64,000 nt of DNA from Oxytricha trifallax (lineage: Eukaryota; Ciliophora; Spirotrichea; Sporadotrichida; Oxytrichidae). Made by a program: the position numbers and the translations under genes. Of the stretch, positions 21,706 through 32,376 are shown piece after piece; the first letter of the stretch is position 1; every line of letters starts with the position of its first letter. The notes beneath the pieces are model-generated. The model was given only the letters and a program-made list of their open reading frames with translations. It made no database searches and had not been told where the DNA came from. The DNA lies in NCBI GenBank assembly GCA_000711775.1, contig ARYC01001464.1, positions 1 to 64,000 of the forward strand, in the 5' to 3' direction.

Positions 21706-22320
21706 ATGGTTAACATGAACAAAGGCCAACTAGAGGGACACATTAAATCCAAAAACAACTCTGCGGTAGAAACCCCAGATGAACTGGAAGGCTTCATAAG
21801 ACTATTCAACATAGACATCCTTAAAAATGTCACAGCCAGTGAAAAATGCTGCTTATCAAATAGCTAAGACTACTATTCTCACCTGAACAAGATAGAGATC
21901 TATGTAAAATGCTTACAGTAACAAGCCTACTTCCTAAAAAGTGACCTAATACAACTAATCACCACCAGATGCAAAAACAAATAGCACACAAAGACCTAAA
22001 ATTCTCTGTAAACGTTAAACACTTCGACACTTAGTTCAAATTTAAAGACCTCGGAGACCACGTTCAAATCATCAACTAAAAGAGAAGAAAGTAAGGAAAA
22101 CCAAGAAAAAGTAAGACAAACAAAAACAGAGGAAAAGGAAAAGGAAAAGGAAGAAGAAGAGGCAGAAGATGAAGACTCAGTATACTAGGAGAGATTCTCT
22201 AAAAAACTATTAGGGCTTGTCCCTTATAAAGCTCTTTAGCTTATTAAGATCGGGGGTCCCCAGAGACCTCAATGTGATCACATTATTATTAATATTATTA
22301 TTATTTATAATATATTTTGA
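21706..22320 (+). CDS. Element A ORF2, 204-aa basic/acidic-tailed protein of unknown function
   Basis: ATG 21706 (MVNMNKGQLEGHIKSKNN) to TGA 22318-22320. The frame is open upstream to about 21587, overlapping ORF1, so an upstream non-ATG start or a frameshift fusion with ORF1 is possible. Features: DELEGFIRLFNIDILKNV and QDYYSHLNKIEIYVKCLQQQ (helical), a Ser/Thr-rich stretch, then a highly charged run of Lys/Glu repeats (KEKEKEKEEEEAEDEDS) near residue 155-175. Cys pairs (KCC, KC) are present but no zinc-finger spacing. Function unknown; its C-terminus runs into the right TIR. Confidence 0.6.
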
Positions 22321-22527
22321 TAAACTAATAAAAATAATAAATGCATAAAATGACAAATTGATATTATTTAAAAAGTGAACTTATCTGGGTCATATCTCGA
22401 AAACTATTGATTGAACACGGATAGTTCATTTTCTACTATTATTCAGCATCAAAAACTCTATCAGACTACAATTTAAAAATATACATTATGGGGGGGGGTG
22501 TTTGACCCCATAGCCAAAAATTGAGAT

Positions 22528-24643
22528 AATATTGATAAAATAGATAAAAATAGGAAATTATAGAAATAAAGATTAATTTTTGATTTATTAGTTATCTCAA
22601 CTGACATGAATTAGGAGTATTCATAATATTAATTTGATATAGATTTTTAATTTAATTTAATAAATTAATAAGTATATATATTATATAGTGGTCAGGTGGT
22701 CTGGCCAGAGTTTTTGTTGGTCTACCGCAAATGTATTATATAATAACAAATATAAATTACCAATGTATAGATTAAGTTAATACTGCGTTCATTCACTATA
22801 CATCTCTCCTCTGTCTCTGACCACCGACAATGTGTTCTTAAACGACTGCCTTCTTTGCTCCCTGATAGGTTTGATATCTTGAGTAGAGGAACCGTTCTAC
22901 CAATAGTGCTGTTAAGAGAATGCCTCCTCCTGGCTTTATGTTGGTCTCTCAAATTGGCAGAGCAGACATCTTGACTTGAAAGCATTGGCATCTTCGGGGT
23001 CCATATTACTAAACGGCAGAGTGTTTGATATGATGACTATGAAACACCCCATGTACCTGAAATCCACGCCTCCATACTGTGCTATATGGCCATCCCTTCA
23101 CCCTCTATAAACAATTTCATCCCCGCAATCAATGATGATCCAAATACCTTCGAAAGATTGAGCTCGTTCATGATGAGTATTTGTGGCTCGCCGGCCTTGT
23201 CTTGCTTCATTGGGACGTGCATATGCGAATTAGACTGTACGTATTGTTAGCACACGAATATCTCCTCTAGAATACGAGTGATTATTGTCTTCCCGGTTTT
23301 GGTTGGCCCGTATATTCATATGCAGTGAATCTTACTTTTCTTGCGATTGATTAAGAGCTCATACAAAGCATCGAGAACGTGAAGGTAAACGAGTGTTTGT
23401 AAATCTGCATCCTGGTACTAGAGTCATCACCGTTTTTCTTAAGATCGGCAATGTATTCTTGGAGAGATTTAATTAATGATACCCTCTCCTTAATGGCGAC
23501 ACCTGACTTCTGGATCACTTGATCGGCGTAGTTCATTGAGCTGTATGACTTTGCAATGGCTACTAACTGGGACACATCGCGTGATTTCTTCCGAATGTAC
23601 TCATCCTTTGACTTTGCTCCCCCTGAAAGCCTTTCGATCATGTAGTCATTAATAACATCGAAAGCGCCTCTAGAACTGCGCTCCTGCATTTATGATTCCT
23701 TCTCATTCTTAGCATTTTCTTTTCCAATAAACTGCTCGTAATGGTGAGAGGGCACGTATATAAGCTTTAGTTCATCCACTGCTGATGCAAACTACTCATA
23801 AGAATGATGTCCGAGAAGCTTGGCGGTTAGTTCCAGCTGTGCATAATCGCCTTGCCTTTGCGCTTCTTTTCTGTGAAGTATTACTTGTTGGCTCTGATGG
23901 AATCTGTCTTGAATCGAATGCAGAGGAAGTAAATCTCATTGGAACGATCGATTAAGACCTCGATGTTACTGAAACCAGTAATTTAACTTGTCATTAAGCA
24001 TTGTCACTACTTCCAGAGGTCCGAGCTGCCCTCGTTCTGAATCTGTAGGAAGAATTAGTGGCGGTTGTGAGACATTCAACAGGAGCCAGGCAGTTTCAAA
24101 TTCTAAGTTCCTATAAGATTAGAGGTAACTCTAAAAGAAAATTTTGAATCATTAATTTTAAAGTACTAAATATCAAAATCCTGGTAAAAACAACTTCTTA
24201 TAGAAGTTTTAGGCACCCTTCTCTTTCTTTAAGGATTTAATATAATTCCGTAAGATATTTATTTTTTTAAATGTCATGGCTTTTATAGATTATTATTATT
24301 ATACTTAATGAGTCTCCGCGCAGTTATAAGGTCACAATGGCCTCTCACTTATTCAATCATCCGTCTTAGTGGTTTCCGGTATGTTGGTTCCATTGTAGTT
24401 CTATACATTGGTAATTTATATTTGTAATAATATAATACATTTGCGGTAGACTAACAAAAACTCTGGCCAGACCACCTGACCACTATATAATATATATACT
24501 TATTAATTTATTAAATTAAATTAAAAATCTATATCAAATTAATATTATGAATACTCCTAATTCATGTCAGTTGAGATAACTAATAAATCAAAAATTAATC
24601 TTTATTTCTATAATTTCCTATTTTTATCTATTTTATCAATATT
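22528..24643 (-). mobile_element. Element C: 2.1-kb TIR element with SF3-type helicase gene, broken
   Basis: Ends are inverted repeats of about 240 bp (22528-22770 and 24405-24643), nearly identical, including GTGGTCAGGTGGTCTGGCC. Lies 12 bp from element A. The minus strand encodes a protein with a P-loop GPTKTGKT near 23300 and an ILIMNE block (Walker B-like) near 23170, the arrangement of superfamily 3 helicases found in Rep proteins of CRESS-DNA viruses, parvoviruses and related mobile elements. A helical region (about 23690-23400) and an N-terminal part (about 24060-23700) precede it; no HUH nuclease motif or capsid gene recognised. The gene is broken, with a few breaks. The near-identical TIRs suggest moderate age. 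Confidence 0.7.
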
Positions 24644-25029
24644 TAATGAAAAAATATTTTTTCAAGCATTAAGATATATAAAATTCAGATTATATATTTA
24701 GTATTTAATTTTATTAATACTTTTATTAATAATTTATTAGCTCAAGTCTGTTAATATACTGTTTATTATTGAAAATTAAAATTGTTTAGTAAAATCTTAA
24801 TTATTCAAATTGAATTTTTTTATGTTTATCTTGATTAGATATATCAGTTAGATTTTTAATTTGTCAAATATTCAAACGAATATTATTGTAGCTATTTTAT
24901 TATAAATATTTTTAATTTCAAAATAATATATGATATTTTAATCTTTAAATAAGGATCATTAAACTAAAGATATAAAATATTAATTTAAAAATATAATTTT
25001 AAAATTATTATAATTATTTTAATATTTAG
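24644..25029. other. AT-rich spacer
   Basis: Very AT-rich; no coding block or repeat recognised. Confidence 0.4.
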
Positions 25030-26590
25030 TGCATTCATGAGCTCAGAATGGGAGCTAAGAACAGCTCCACCTATTGCTTTGAATTCATTCTTTTGTTTAA
25101 TGAATCCGATTTCAAAGGCCTTCCAATAGACGTCTGTCAGTATTTCAAGCTACTCTTCAGTGGCCCCTATTGAAAGTTTCACAAATTTATATATATATAT
25201 ATATATATTATATATAGTATAAATAATAAGAAGTTGGCCAATTTCGTAGAGTATTTTGGAGACTTTAGGTGAGCTTAATGGTAAAATATGTCCAAGGAAG
25301 TCTATTAATTAAATTTGTTATAAAAATATATAAAGTCATGAATATAGTCTGGATAAGGGGAAAATTCGACATCTTAAGCTCTTCTTAATGATTAACTGCA
25401 ACAGTAGACTTTATTATCATTAAAATCAAAAAATTTTATTTATTGAGTATTTGATTGTGAGAATGCTTTTTAATGTTTATAATAGCTAGTGCAAGAAAGT
25501 AATCTCTATTTGAAACTAGTCCTGGAACTGGCTTAAGAACCCATCCATAGTTCCTTTTTAAGAAGTTTGATAATTCAGCGAGTTGTGGAATTTCTATATT
25601 GTTTGAGGGAATAGACTTTTCTCGCTTTGTATTCTAACCTTTAGGAGCAGATTTTCTTAACACTCTATTTTCCATTAGAATGCTAAATGCATCTTATACT
25701 TCTTAAGCTGCATGATTCTTAAGAGTAAACCTTGTAAAAATTAAAAAACTAATTATATGAAACTTTTTTGTTTGTGTTGATATTTTTCAAAGACTTAATC
25801 CCAAGTGTGAGACTCTTCCTTATCGTATTAGATAAGAAAATTATCTCTTTAAAAAATTAATAATAAATTTAAAATAAAAAGATGAAAGGAATTTGCCCTG
25901 AATTGACATCACAAGCTTCAAAAATTTTCATACACCTTTATACGTAAGTTTAAGGTACCATAATAATAATAATTAATTATATTTTGTTAATTTTTATTTT
26001 TCTTAGCTATTTTTAAATTTTCTGGCTAAATTTATTAATGATGAATATGCCATTTTAATAGTAAATTTTTCTTATGACTTTAAATTAGGAATTTTTTTCA
26101 TGGAGCGAATCAATGATGTTTTTATTCGTAAAAAAATTAATTAGTCTTTATGTTAATTTGCCAATATCATTTACCATTACTAGTCAAGATGATAATAAAT
26201 TAAAAATAGAATGATAAATCTTAAAATTTACTTTAGTTTTAATTGCTTTATGGATGTTTAAATGCGTTTTATTTTTATAAAACATTCATTATGATAAAAA
26301 AGTTATGAACATACTTATTATGATAGAATTTATTAAGATAATTATGTTTAGAATTTTACGAACTTACTAATTTTGATAAATTAAATCATATTTATTATTG
26401 ATAAATACATATATAATTCCCACCCCTTGTTTAATCGTCAGTATAAATCTCTTGCAGATGCTATTAAATTTACAAAAAAACAAACTAAAAATATATTTTA
26501 TAAGCTTAATCGGCTTTATTTCTCTTTTCAAGAATTCATGTTGCATATAGTCGAATTAAGGTTTAAGCTGGCTTGAAAACCTTCTTACTT
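25030..26590 (-). CDS. Phenylalanine/aromatic amino acid hydroxylase, germline copy B
   Basis: Same gene as at 2098-3290, without the TBE, so it reaches further toward the C-terminus. Minus-strand blocks: VRRFSSQL...FDYMQHEFLKRE (about 26580-26520), HLQEIYTDDQT (about 26460), ACDVNSGQIPFI (about 25910), KEESHTWDQVFEK (about 25815), a block ending in IPQLAELSNFLKRNYGW, SPYPDYIHD + FLGHILPLSSPKVSK, SIGATEEQLEILTDVYWKAF, EIGFIKQKNEF and KAIGGAVLSSHSELMNA (ending about 25030). The His of HDFLGH and the Glu of AFEIG give the expected 2-His-1-Glu iron site. IESs lie at the same places as in copy A but differ in length. The extreme C-terminus after SELMNA and the start codon are not identified. Converts an aromatic amino acid using tetrahydrobiopterin and O2. 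Confidence 0.78.
25174..25230. other. IES in hydroxylase copy B, pointer AAGTT
   Basis: AAGTT at 25174-25178 and 25231-25235. The insert is largely (AT)n. Removal joins EIGQ to LSIGAT in frame; the same junction in copy A has a 28-bp IES. Confidence 0.75.
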
Positions 26591-26712
26591 AAATTAAAAA
26601 ATATATATATATCTTTTTATAATACCTAATTAAATATAATAATTTATTTAAATGTTTGGTTTGATGTTTCTCAATATATTAGTTATCATTTCGGCTTTTT
26701 GGAGTGTTTAGT

Positions 26713-26976
26713 AAAACCCCGTTAGTCAATTAAGAATGAAGATTGGGGATTAAGAATAATGAAATTAAGAATTAATTATAATTGGCTGAAATTAAATATA
26801 ATTAGGCTAAAAAAAAATTTACACACCCTGATTGGTTTATTTTATAGAAACAATTAATAGAACCAATGGCTTTAATAATTAGCCAAAACTTTAATAATTT
26901 ACGCCAATTATAATTAATTCTTAATTTCATTATTCTTAATCCCCAATCTTCATTCTTAATTGACTAACGGGGTTTT
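26713..26976. mobile_element. 264-bp TBE-type MITE, target duplication AGT
   Basis: TIRs of about 75 bp begin AAAACCCCGTTAGTCAATTA. Flanked by AGT at 26710-26712 and 26977-26979, an ANT duplication as used by TBEs. The outer AAAACCCC also resembles TBE ends. No coding capacity. It sits upstream of hydroxylase copy B; the corresponding place near copy A (about 3370-3400) lacks it. Probably mobilised by a TBE transposase. Confidence 0.88.
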
Positions 26977-27339
26977 AGTAATATTTGTTAGCTTGAATTA
27001 GTTTAATTAATTTATAATAGATAGGAATTCAAATAGTCCTTTAAATAGTAGTTTATAAGATATATAATAATTTAGAAATTTGAAAAGGGTAATTCTTAAA
27101 AATAGTTAAAATATGGTGATGATTAAGAATTGCTCTTCCCTTCTTATTCTATGTATTATATTTAAGTTTATATAATTTTTAGTATGGTGTAAGAGTGACA
27201 CATTATAATAAAAAGTGCAAGCACTATATTCAAAGATATGGCTATTAAACTCAATTTTAGAGAGAAATTATTTAATAGATAAATATTTTGAAATTTTACA
27301 ACTTAAATTTAAATATTAAATTTTTAAATATAGTTAATT
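26977..27339. other. AT-rich spacer
   Basis: No coding block recognised. A short phrase AAGAGTGACACATTATAATA and flanking AT-rich DNA only. Confidence 0.35.
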
Positions 27340-27889
27340 GTTCACCCCTCCCCCCACCTCAATATAAATAATTTTTTTCAGTGTAATTTTCTTGCTCTGC
27401 GGGCGGCTATTGCATATTATGATTTATTTTTCTAAGATTCACTACATCTGTCATCATTTTTGTGTTCATGCTCCCATAGGAAAATATTTAAAACTCAAAA
27501 CAAATGTTATATTTATATATAATATTAAATATTTTTAGATAAGAAATTTTTTTGTAACATTCATATTATTGTACTTTTAATAAGTTAACCATAAAATTCC
27601 TTATTTAACTGGAATGAATATTTTTTTTGAATTTTATGGTTAATAATATGAATGTTACAAAAAAATTTCTTATCTAAAAATATTTAATATTATATATAAA
27701 AATAACATTTGTTTGGAGTTTCAAATATTTTCCTATGGGAGCATGTACACAAAAATGATGACAGATGTAGTGAATCTTAGAAAAATAAATCATAATATGC
27801 AATAGCCGCCCGCAGAGCAAGAAAATTACACTGAAAAAAATTATTTATATTGAGGTGGGGGGAGGGGTGGGGGTGGACTTGGGGTGAAC
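27340..27889. mobile_element. 550-bp palindromic element, 8-bp target duplication
   Basis: Arms begin GTTCACCCC(T)CCCCCCACCTCA and fold back almost completely around a centre near 27610. Flanks AGTTAATT (27332-27339) and AGTTAATC (27890-27897) form an 8-bp target duplication with one change. The right arm has a short extra G-rich insertion near its tip. No coding capacity. Same style as elements at 28555 and 28746. Confidence 0.88.
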
Positions 27890-28554
27890 AGTTAATCCTA
27901 TAAATTTTTAAGTGAAAAATATTATCATTTTGTCATTTTTCTGTAAAAAGATCAAGTATTTTATATAATAAAAATACATGAATTAATGGGATGGCTCTAT
28001 TTCATCAAAGCCAAAAATAAAGCTTAAAATATATAAATAAACAATTAATATTGATTATTATTTATGATTCTTCCTAAAAATTATTACAAATTATAATAAA
28101 ATCTATCTTTAATGATCTATCTTTATAATAAACTCAAAATAAATTCAATACAGTAATTATTCATTATTTAAAAGCTTTAAACATACAACTTTAAAAAACT
28201 CCAATGTATATATTTTAAAGTTAAAATTTATATAGTATAATAATAATATAGGAAAAATCTTAAAAAATCAATAATATTGGCTTTTAATTAAACACAAAAC
28301 ATTTTTATAAAAGGAAAGAGAGAGCATTAATATATAAATATATATTCATAAAGACTTATATGAAAGATTAAGAAGTAGATATTGACACGTCTAACCTCTA
28401 ATAATTAATGATCATGAAATTATAATAAATGCCTAAAATCTATCTTTTAATTTGTAATAATTTAATAAGTTTAATGTATAGTATTTACATTCAAATATGT
28501 TTTATTCATTGCTTATTATGTTTTTATAATTCCAAATTTTGTATAAAATAATTT
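27890..28554. other. AT-rich spacer
   Basis: Nothing recognised on either strand. Confidence 0.35.
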
Positions 28555-30030
28555 GGCTATGGGGAAGCATCCTACCCCCCTAATGTATACTTTTTATTTT
28601 GTAGTCTGATAGAGTTTTTTACGCTGAGTAATAGTAACTAATAAACATGGTCTACGCAAGCAATAATTTTCGAGCTATGACCTCATAAAAGTCAAAAAAT
28701 TATATAAAAAATCATAATAAAATTGACAAAAATTTTCAATTTTTCGGGGGGGGGTCTAAGTCGATGCAAAAATTTTTTCAAAATCCTAAGTCGGTGCAAA
28801 ATTTTTTTTCTCAAAAACATCAAAATCCCTAAGTCGGTGCATGATCAATTTTTGACATTATTGATATATTTTATCATCCTACCCCACATAAAAAGTATCA
28901 TTATTAACTAAAATTTATGTCTCAGCATCTGAATCGAACTCCTTCATGAAATTACGATCATAGGACACTTATAATATTATTACAAAAATATTTTTTTTCT
29001 CTGTAGCAGATATTTGTTTAAGTTAAATAATAAAATATTATTTCATATTTTAATATATAATTAGTCAGTAAGCAACAAAATTGGGGATTAAAAACATTTT
29101 AATTATTCGCTAAACTAAATGTAGTCTGATATTGAAATTTCGTACACATTGATTAGTGTATTAAAAAAATAATTAATTGAGTCTATGGTTTTTATATTAA
29201 TTTCAGACTACATTTAGTTTAACGAATAATTAAAATGTTTTTAATCCCCAATTTTGTGCTTACTGACTAATTATATATTAAAATATGAAATAATATTTTA
29301 TTATTTAACTTAAACAAATATCTGCTACAGAGAAAAAAAATATTTTTGTAATAATATTATAAGTGTCCTATGATCGTAATTTCATGAAGGAGTTCGATTC
29401 AGATGCTGAGACATAAATTTTAGTTAATAATGATACTTTTTATGTGGGGTAGGATGATAAAATATATCAATAATGTCAAAAATTGATCATGCACCGACTT
29501 AGGGATTTTGATGTTTTTGAGAAAAAAAATTTGTGCACCGACTTAGGATTTTGAAAAAATTTTTGCACCGACTTAGACCCCCCCCCAATTTTTCTTCAAA
29601 TTTTTTATTTTTATAAAATTATTGATTTAAGTGAAAAATAAGAAATTTAACAAATATATGAATCTTATTTAATTATTAACAATAAATTAAACCTAATTGT
29701 TTTAGCATATTTTTAATAAGAGAGAATAATTTTTTTATTTTATAATTTTGTTAATAATAATTAAAATAAGATTTATATATTTGTTAAATTTCTTATTTTT
29801 CACTTAAATTGATAATTTTATAAAAATAAAAAATTTGAAGAAAAATTGAAAATTTTTGTCAATTTTATTATGATTTTATATATAATTTTTTGACTTATAA
29901 GAAGTCATAACTCAAAAACTATTGCTTGCGTAGACCATGTTCATCAGCTACTATTGCTCAGCGTAAAAAACTCTATCAGACTACAAAATAAAAAGTATAC
30001 ATTAGGGGGGTAGGATGCTTCCCCATAGCC
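28555..30030. mobile_element. Element B: non-autonomous relative of element A, carrying a nested element
   Basis: Ends GGCTATGGGGAAGCATCC with long inverted arms related to those of element A (shared CTGATAGAGTTTTTTA.GCTGAGTAATA). Flanked on both sides by AATAATTT (28547-28554 and 30031-30038), an exact 8-bp duplication. Without the nested insert (28746-29586) it is about 630 bp and palindromic, with a second internal inverted pair at about 29600-29860. No coding capacity. Confidence 0.9.
28746..29586. mobile_element. 841-bp palindromic G-tipped element nested in element B
   Basis: Begins with nine G then TCTAAGTCGATGCA and ends with the inverted form. Flanked by AATTTTTC at 28738-28745 and 29587-29594, an exact 8-bp duplication that interrupts the left arm of element B. 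The phrase CTAAGTCGGTGCA recurs three times in each arm (sub-terminal repeats). Arms match almost perfectly to the centre near 29165. No coding capacity. Confidence 0.9.
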
Positions 30031-30669
30031 AATAATTTTTATTACTCAGTTTTAATACACAAATATTAATAAATCGTTTTATATTATAAGTTTATAATAG
30101 ATATTTTAAAAGTTAATTGAATTTATAATTTATTTTTAATTATATTTTACACTTAAATAGGATAATGCTACTAACAAGTATTATTTATCACTGCATTTAT
30201 TCACAAATTAAATCCTGAATATTCATATTTTATAAAAATTTGGAGGGAAACCAATATTAAATATAATTTAAATTTGCTAAATTTATTAATGAAAATAATT
30301 AAAGAATTTTTACCTTTAATATCTTTAATTTATTTACTTTCTAATTTTATTCAGCAATGAATTGTCATATAAATTATATTTAATGAGTTATAAGTCTTAA
30401 ATTTATAATTTCTTTATTTTTTAATTTGTCATTTTTAAATTAAACTGATTCATACTACAATAAAATGAATTTTAATATTAATTATGAAAAATATTTATAA
30501 TATTTAATGACATAGACCTCAGGCAAGTATCAAAGATTTAGATATCATATCTATTTTCCAGTTAATAGTATATTTTACCAGTAGCATTAAAATTACCATA
30601 AAATTAAAACCCAAATAAAAATGCATTTATTGCATCCTATTCTTATAAATCACAATCAAGCTACTTGAA
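30031..30669. other. AT-rich spacer
   Basis: Nothing coding recognised. Ends with a TBE-like sub-terminal stretch leading to the G4T4G4 at 30670. Confidence 0.35.
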
Positions 30670-30682
30670 GGGGTTTTGGGGT
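30600..30682 (-). repeat. Solo TBE-like terminus (G4T4G4)
   Basis: GGGGTTTTGGGG at 30670-30681, preceded by CTTATAAATCACAATCAAGC, which resembles the sub-terminal part of TBE right ends. No left partner at TBE distance. Likely a remnant. Confidence 0.5.
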
Positions 30683-30910
30683 ATTCATTAATAAAATAAT
30701 AAGTTTTCCAAAAAAAGAATTATCCTACAAATAACTCTTTTAATAGTGAGAGATAGTATAATACATTGATTTTTCAATTAGACAGGATCTCTAAGAATTA
30801 ATCAAACATGATGAATTAATTTTGACTTAAATCTATAATAGTTTTATTAAATTTAAAAACATAATCTACTCGAAGAAATTGAGATTTTACTATTATTTTA
30901 TGTTGATACT

Positions 30911-32146
30911 TCAGACGATGGATAGATGACTTGCTGTTTAATTAGTCAATTAACTAGTTGGAAGTTCTTGATTCTTAGTTCTTATTTCTCTTTATTGAAA
31001 TATTAAAAAAATTTATATATTAAAGAAACTCTTTTTTGAAATACATCCCAATTATATTATAATTATTTCTAACTACTATTCTTCGATTCTTTGCAGAAAT
31101 TCATCAGTTGGGGTATCCATTAGCGCTTACAAATCATCATAACGAATCTTATCTCCGACTTTAAATGCTGAAACTTTCTTATCTGCTAATTGCGTCTAAT
31201 TCTAATCCAAATTTTCCTGAGATTCATTTATGGGTTTCTTAATGGCAGATATTTAATTAGGAATCAACATTTTTTGTTTTTATTTTCTACGGGTATTTGT
31301 ACCTCTTCTTGACTGAAGTTTTTCTATAGTAAGAGAATTCATTCTTATTTGTTAGGACATCTAGAGTAGAGCATCTATGATTTCATCTTTCTCAGAGCTG
31401 GTCAAAGATGGATTTTGCTCTTCAGGCTTAGGTCTTTGTCCTCTACCATAAGCTTGCCCTCTACCTCTGCCCCTACCCTGAGCGATTTGCAACTAATTTT
31501 TATTTTGGAATAAATCTTAGTTAAATCCTTGGTGAGAGACCTCTGTTTAAGGCTCTTTTTAATCATTCAATATATTTTCAGCAGCTCTCTTTTGACCTCT
31601 TCCATAACTTTTTTCCTTTTTCTATGTCTGCTACATTTCTATTTCCTCATTTTTACTTGACTCTTCTTATGAATCTTAACAAAGTTAGCTGCTCTCTGCC
31701 TCACTCAATTTCCCTAATATTAATGTATTAGGTGAGTTTAATTAAGAAATTTTGTTGCACTTACTCGCTACTTATTATGATTTATATTTCTCAATGCAGT
31801 CCTTTGGTAAAATAATATTCTTGATTGAGATGCCCTTCAAATAAACCTGCTAAAAATTCAAAACAAATTTCTCTCCAGTTTCTGGGTGAAACACACTATG
31901 CTAAGTTACTAAAACATCTTCTAAGACAGTGTTCATGTACTTTAAATAATTATTTTTATAACAATTGCTATTTAATCAAATCATTATAGAAATAATAATA
32001 ACTTAAGACAATTTATAAACGTGGTACTTATCCATTTAAATAAGCGTGCCTTCATAAGTTTCATTTGACTTTGTTTGAATTTTCTATAACATATTTAAAA
32101 TCAAATGAATTCATACAATAATTTCAAATTTTGCTCCTCTGCTCAT
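30911..32146 (-). CDS. Sm/LSm-family RNA-binding protein with RG-rich tail (LSm4/SmD-like)
   Basis: Starts MSRGAKFEI at 32146. After removing two IESs the Sm fold reads QTKSNETYEGTLIQMDKY + MNTVLEDVLVTQH (Sm1 motif, with the MN pair), then VLNFQQVYLKGISIKNIILP (Sm2 motif). The tail contains SYGRGQKRAA and GRGRGRGQAYGRGQ, as in LSm4 and SmD1/D3, and a long Gln/Lys/Glu-rich end (NSLTIEKLQSRRGTNTRRK ... DEFLQRIEE). Such proteins form hexa- or heptameric rings on U snRNAs or mRNA 3' ends. The tail is longer than in LSm4. Coding character fades near 31070; the first in-frame TGA is at 30911, so the true end is uncertain. Exact orthology (LSm4, SmD1 or SmD3) is unsettled. Confidence 0.75.
31937..32023. 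other. IES 2 of the Sm-like gene, pointer GTACTT
   Basis: GTACTT at 31937-31942 and 32024-32029 (AAGTAC on the coding strand). Removal joins QMDKY to MNTVLED in frame across the Sm1 motif. Confidence 0.85.
32079..32119. other. IES 1 of the Sm-like gene, pointer AATTT
   Basis: AATTT at 32079-32083 and 32120-32124. Removal joins KFEI to QTKSNETYEG in frame. Confidence 0.75.
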
Positions 32147-32376
32147 TACATAAAGAGGAAACTATAAATATTAATCCCAGAAATAAATTTACTAAGTTGG
32201 TCTCCATTAAGTGATTTTTAATTAAAATTATTATAATTATTGTAGAATAGTTTATAAATTATGTACATTTTAAAGTATGAAAAAAACAAAAGAAACTTGC
32301 TTTTGCAATATTAAGAAATAATTAAGAATAAAACTAATTATTTTCTTATTAAATTAAAGATTATTCAAATCAAATG

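Larger units (their letters stand above)
20311..22515 (+). mobile_element. Element A: 2.2-kb TIR transposon, 8-bp target duplication, two unknown ORFs
   Basis: TIRs start GGCTATGGGGTCAAACACCC and extend about 200 bp. Flanks are ACAAATTG (left) and AAAAATTG (right), a 7 of 8 match, so the target duplication is 8 bp. The same terminus GGCTATGGGG with an exact 8-bp duplication occurs at 28555-30030. The interior (20690-22250) has a strong A/C bias on the plus strand and two ORFs that keep frame for 326 and 205 codons. No known transposase motif recognised. The 8-bp duplication recalls hAT, Merlin and P superfamilies, but the ends are not typical of them. Confidence 0.85.
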
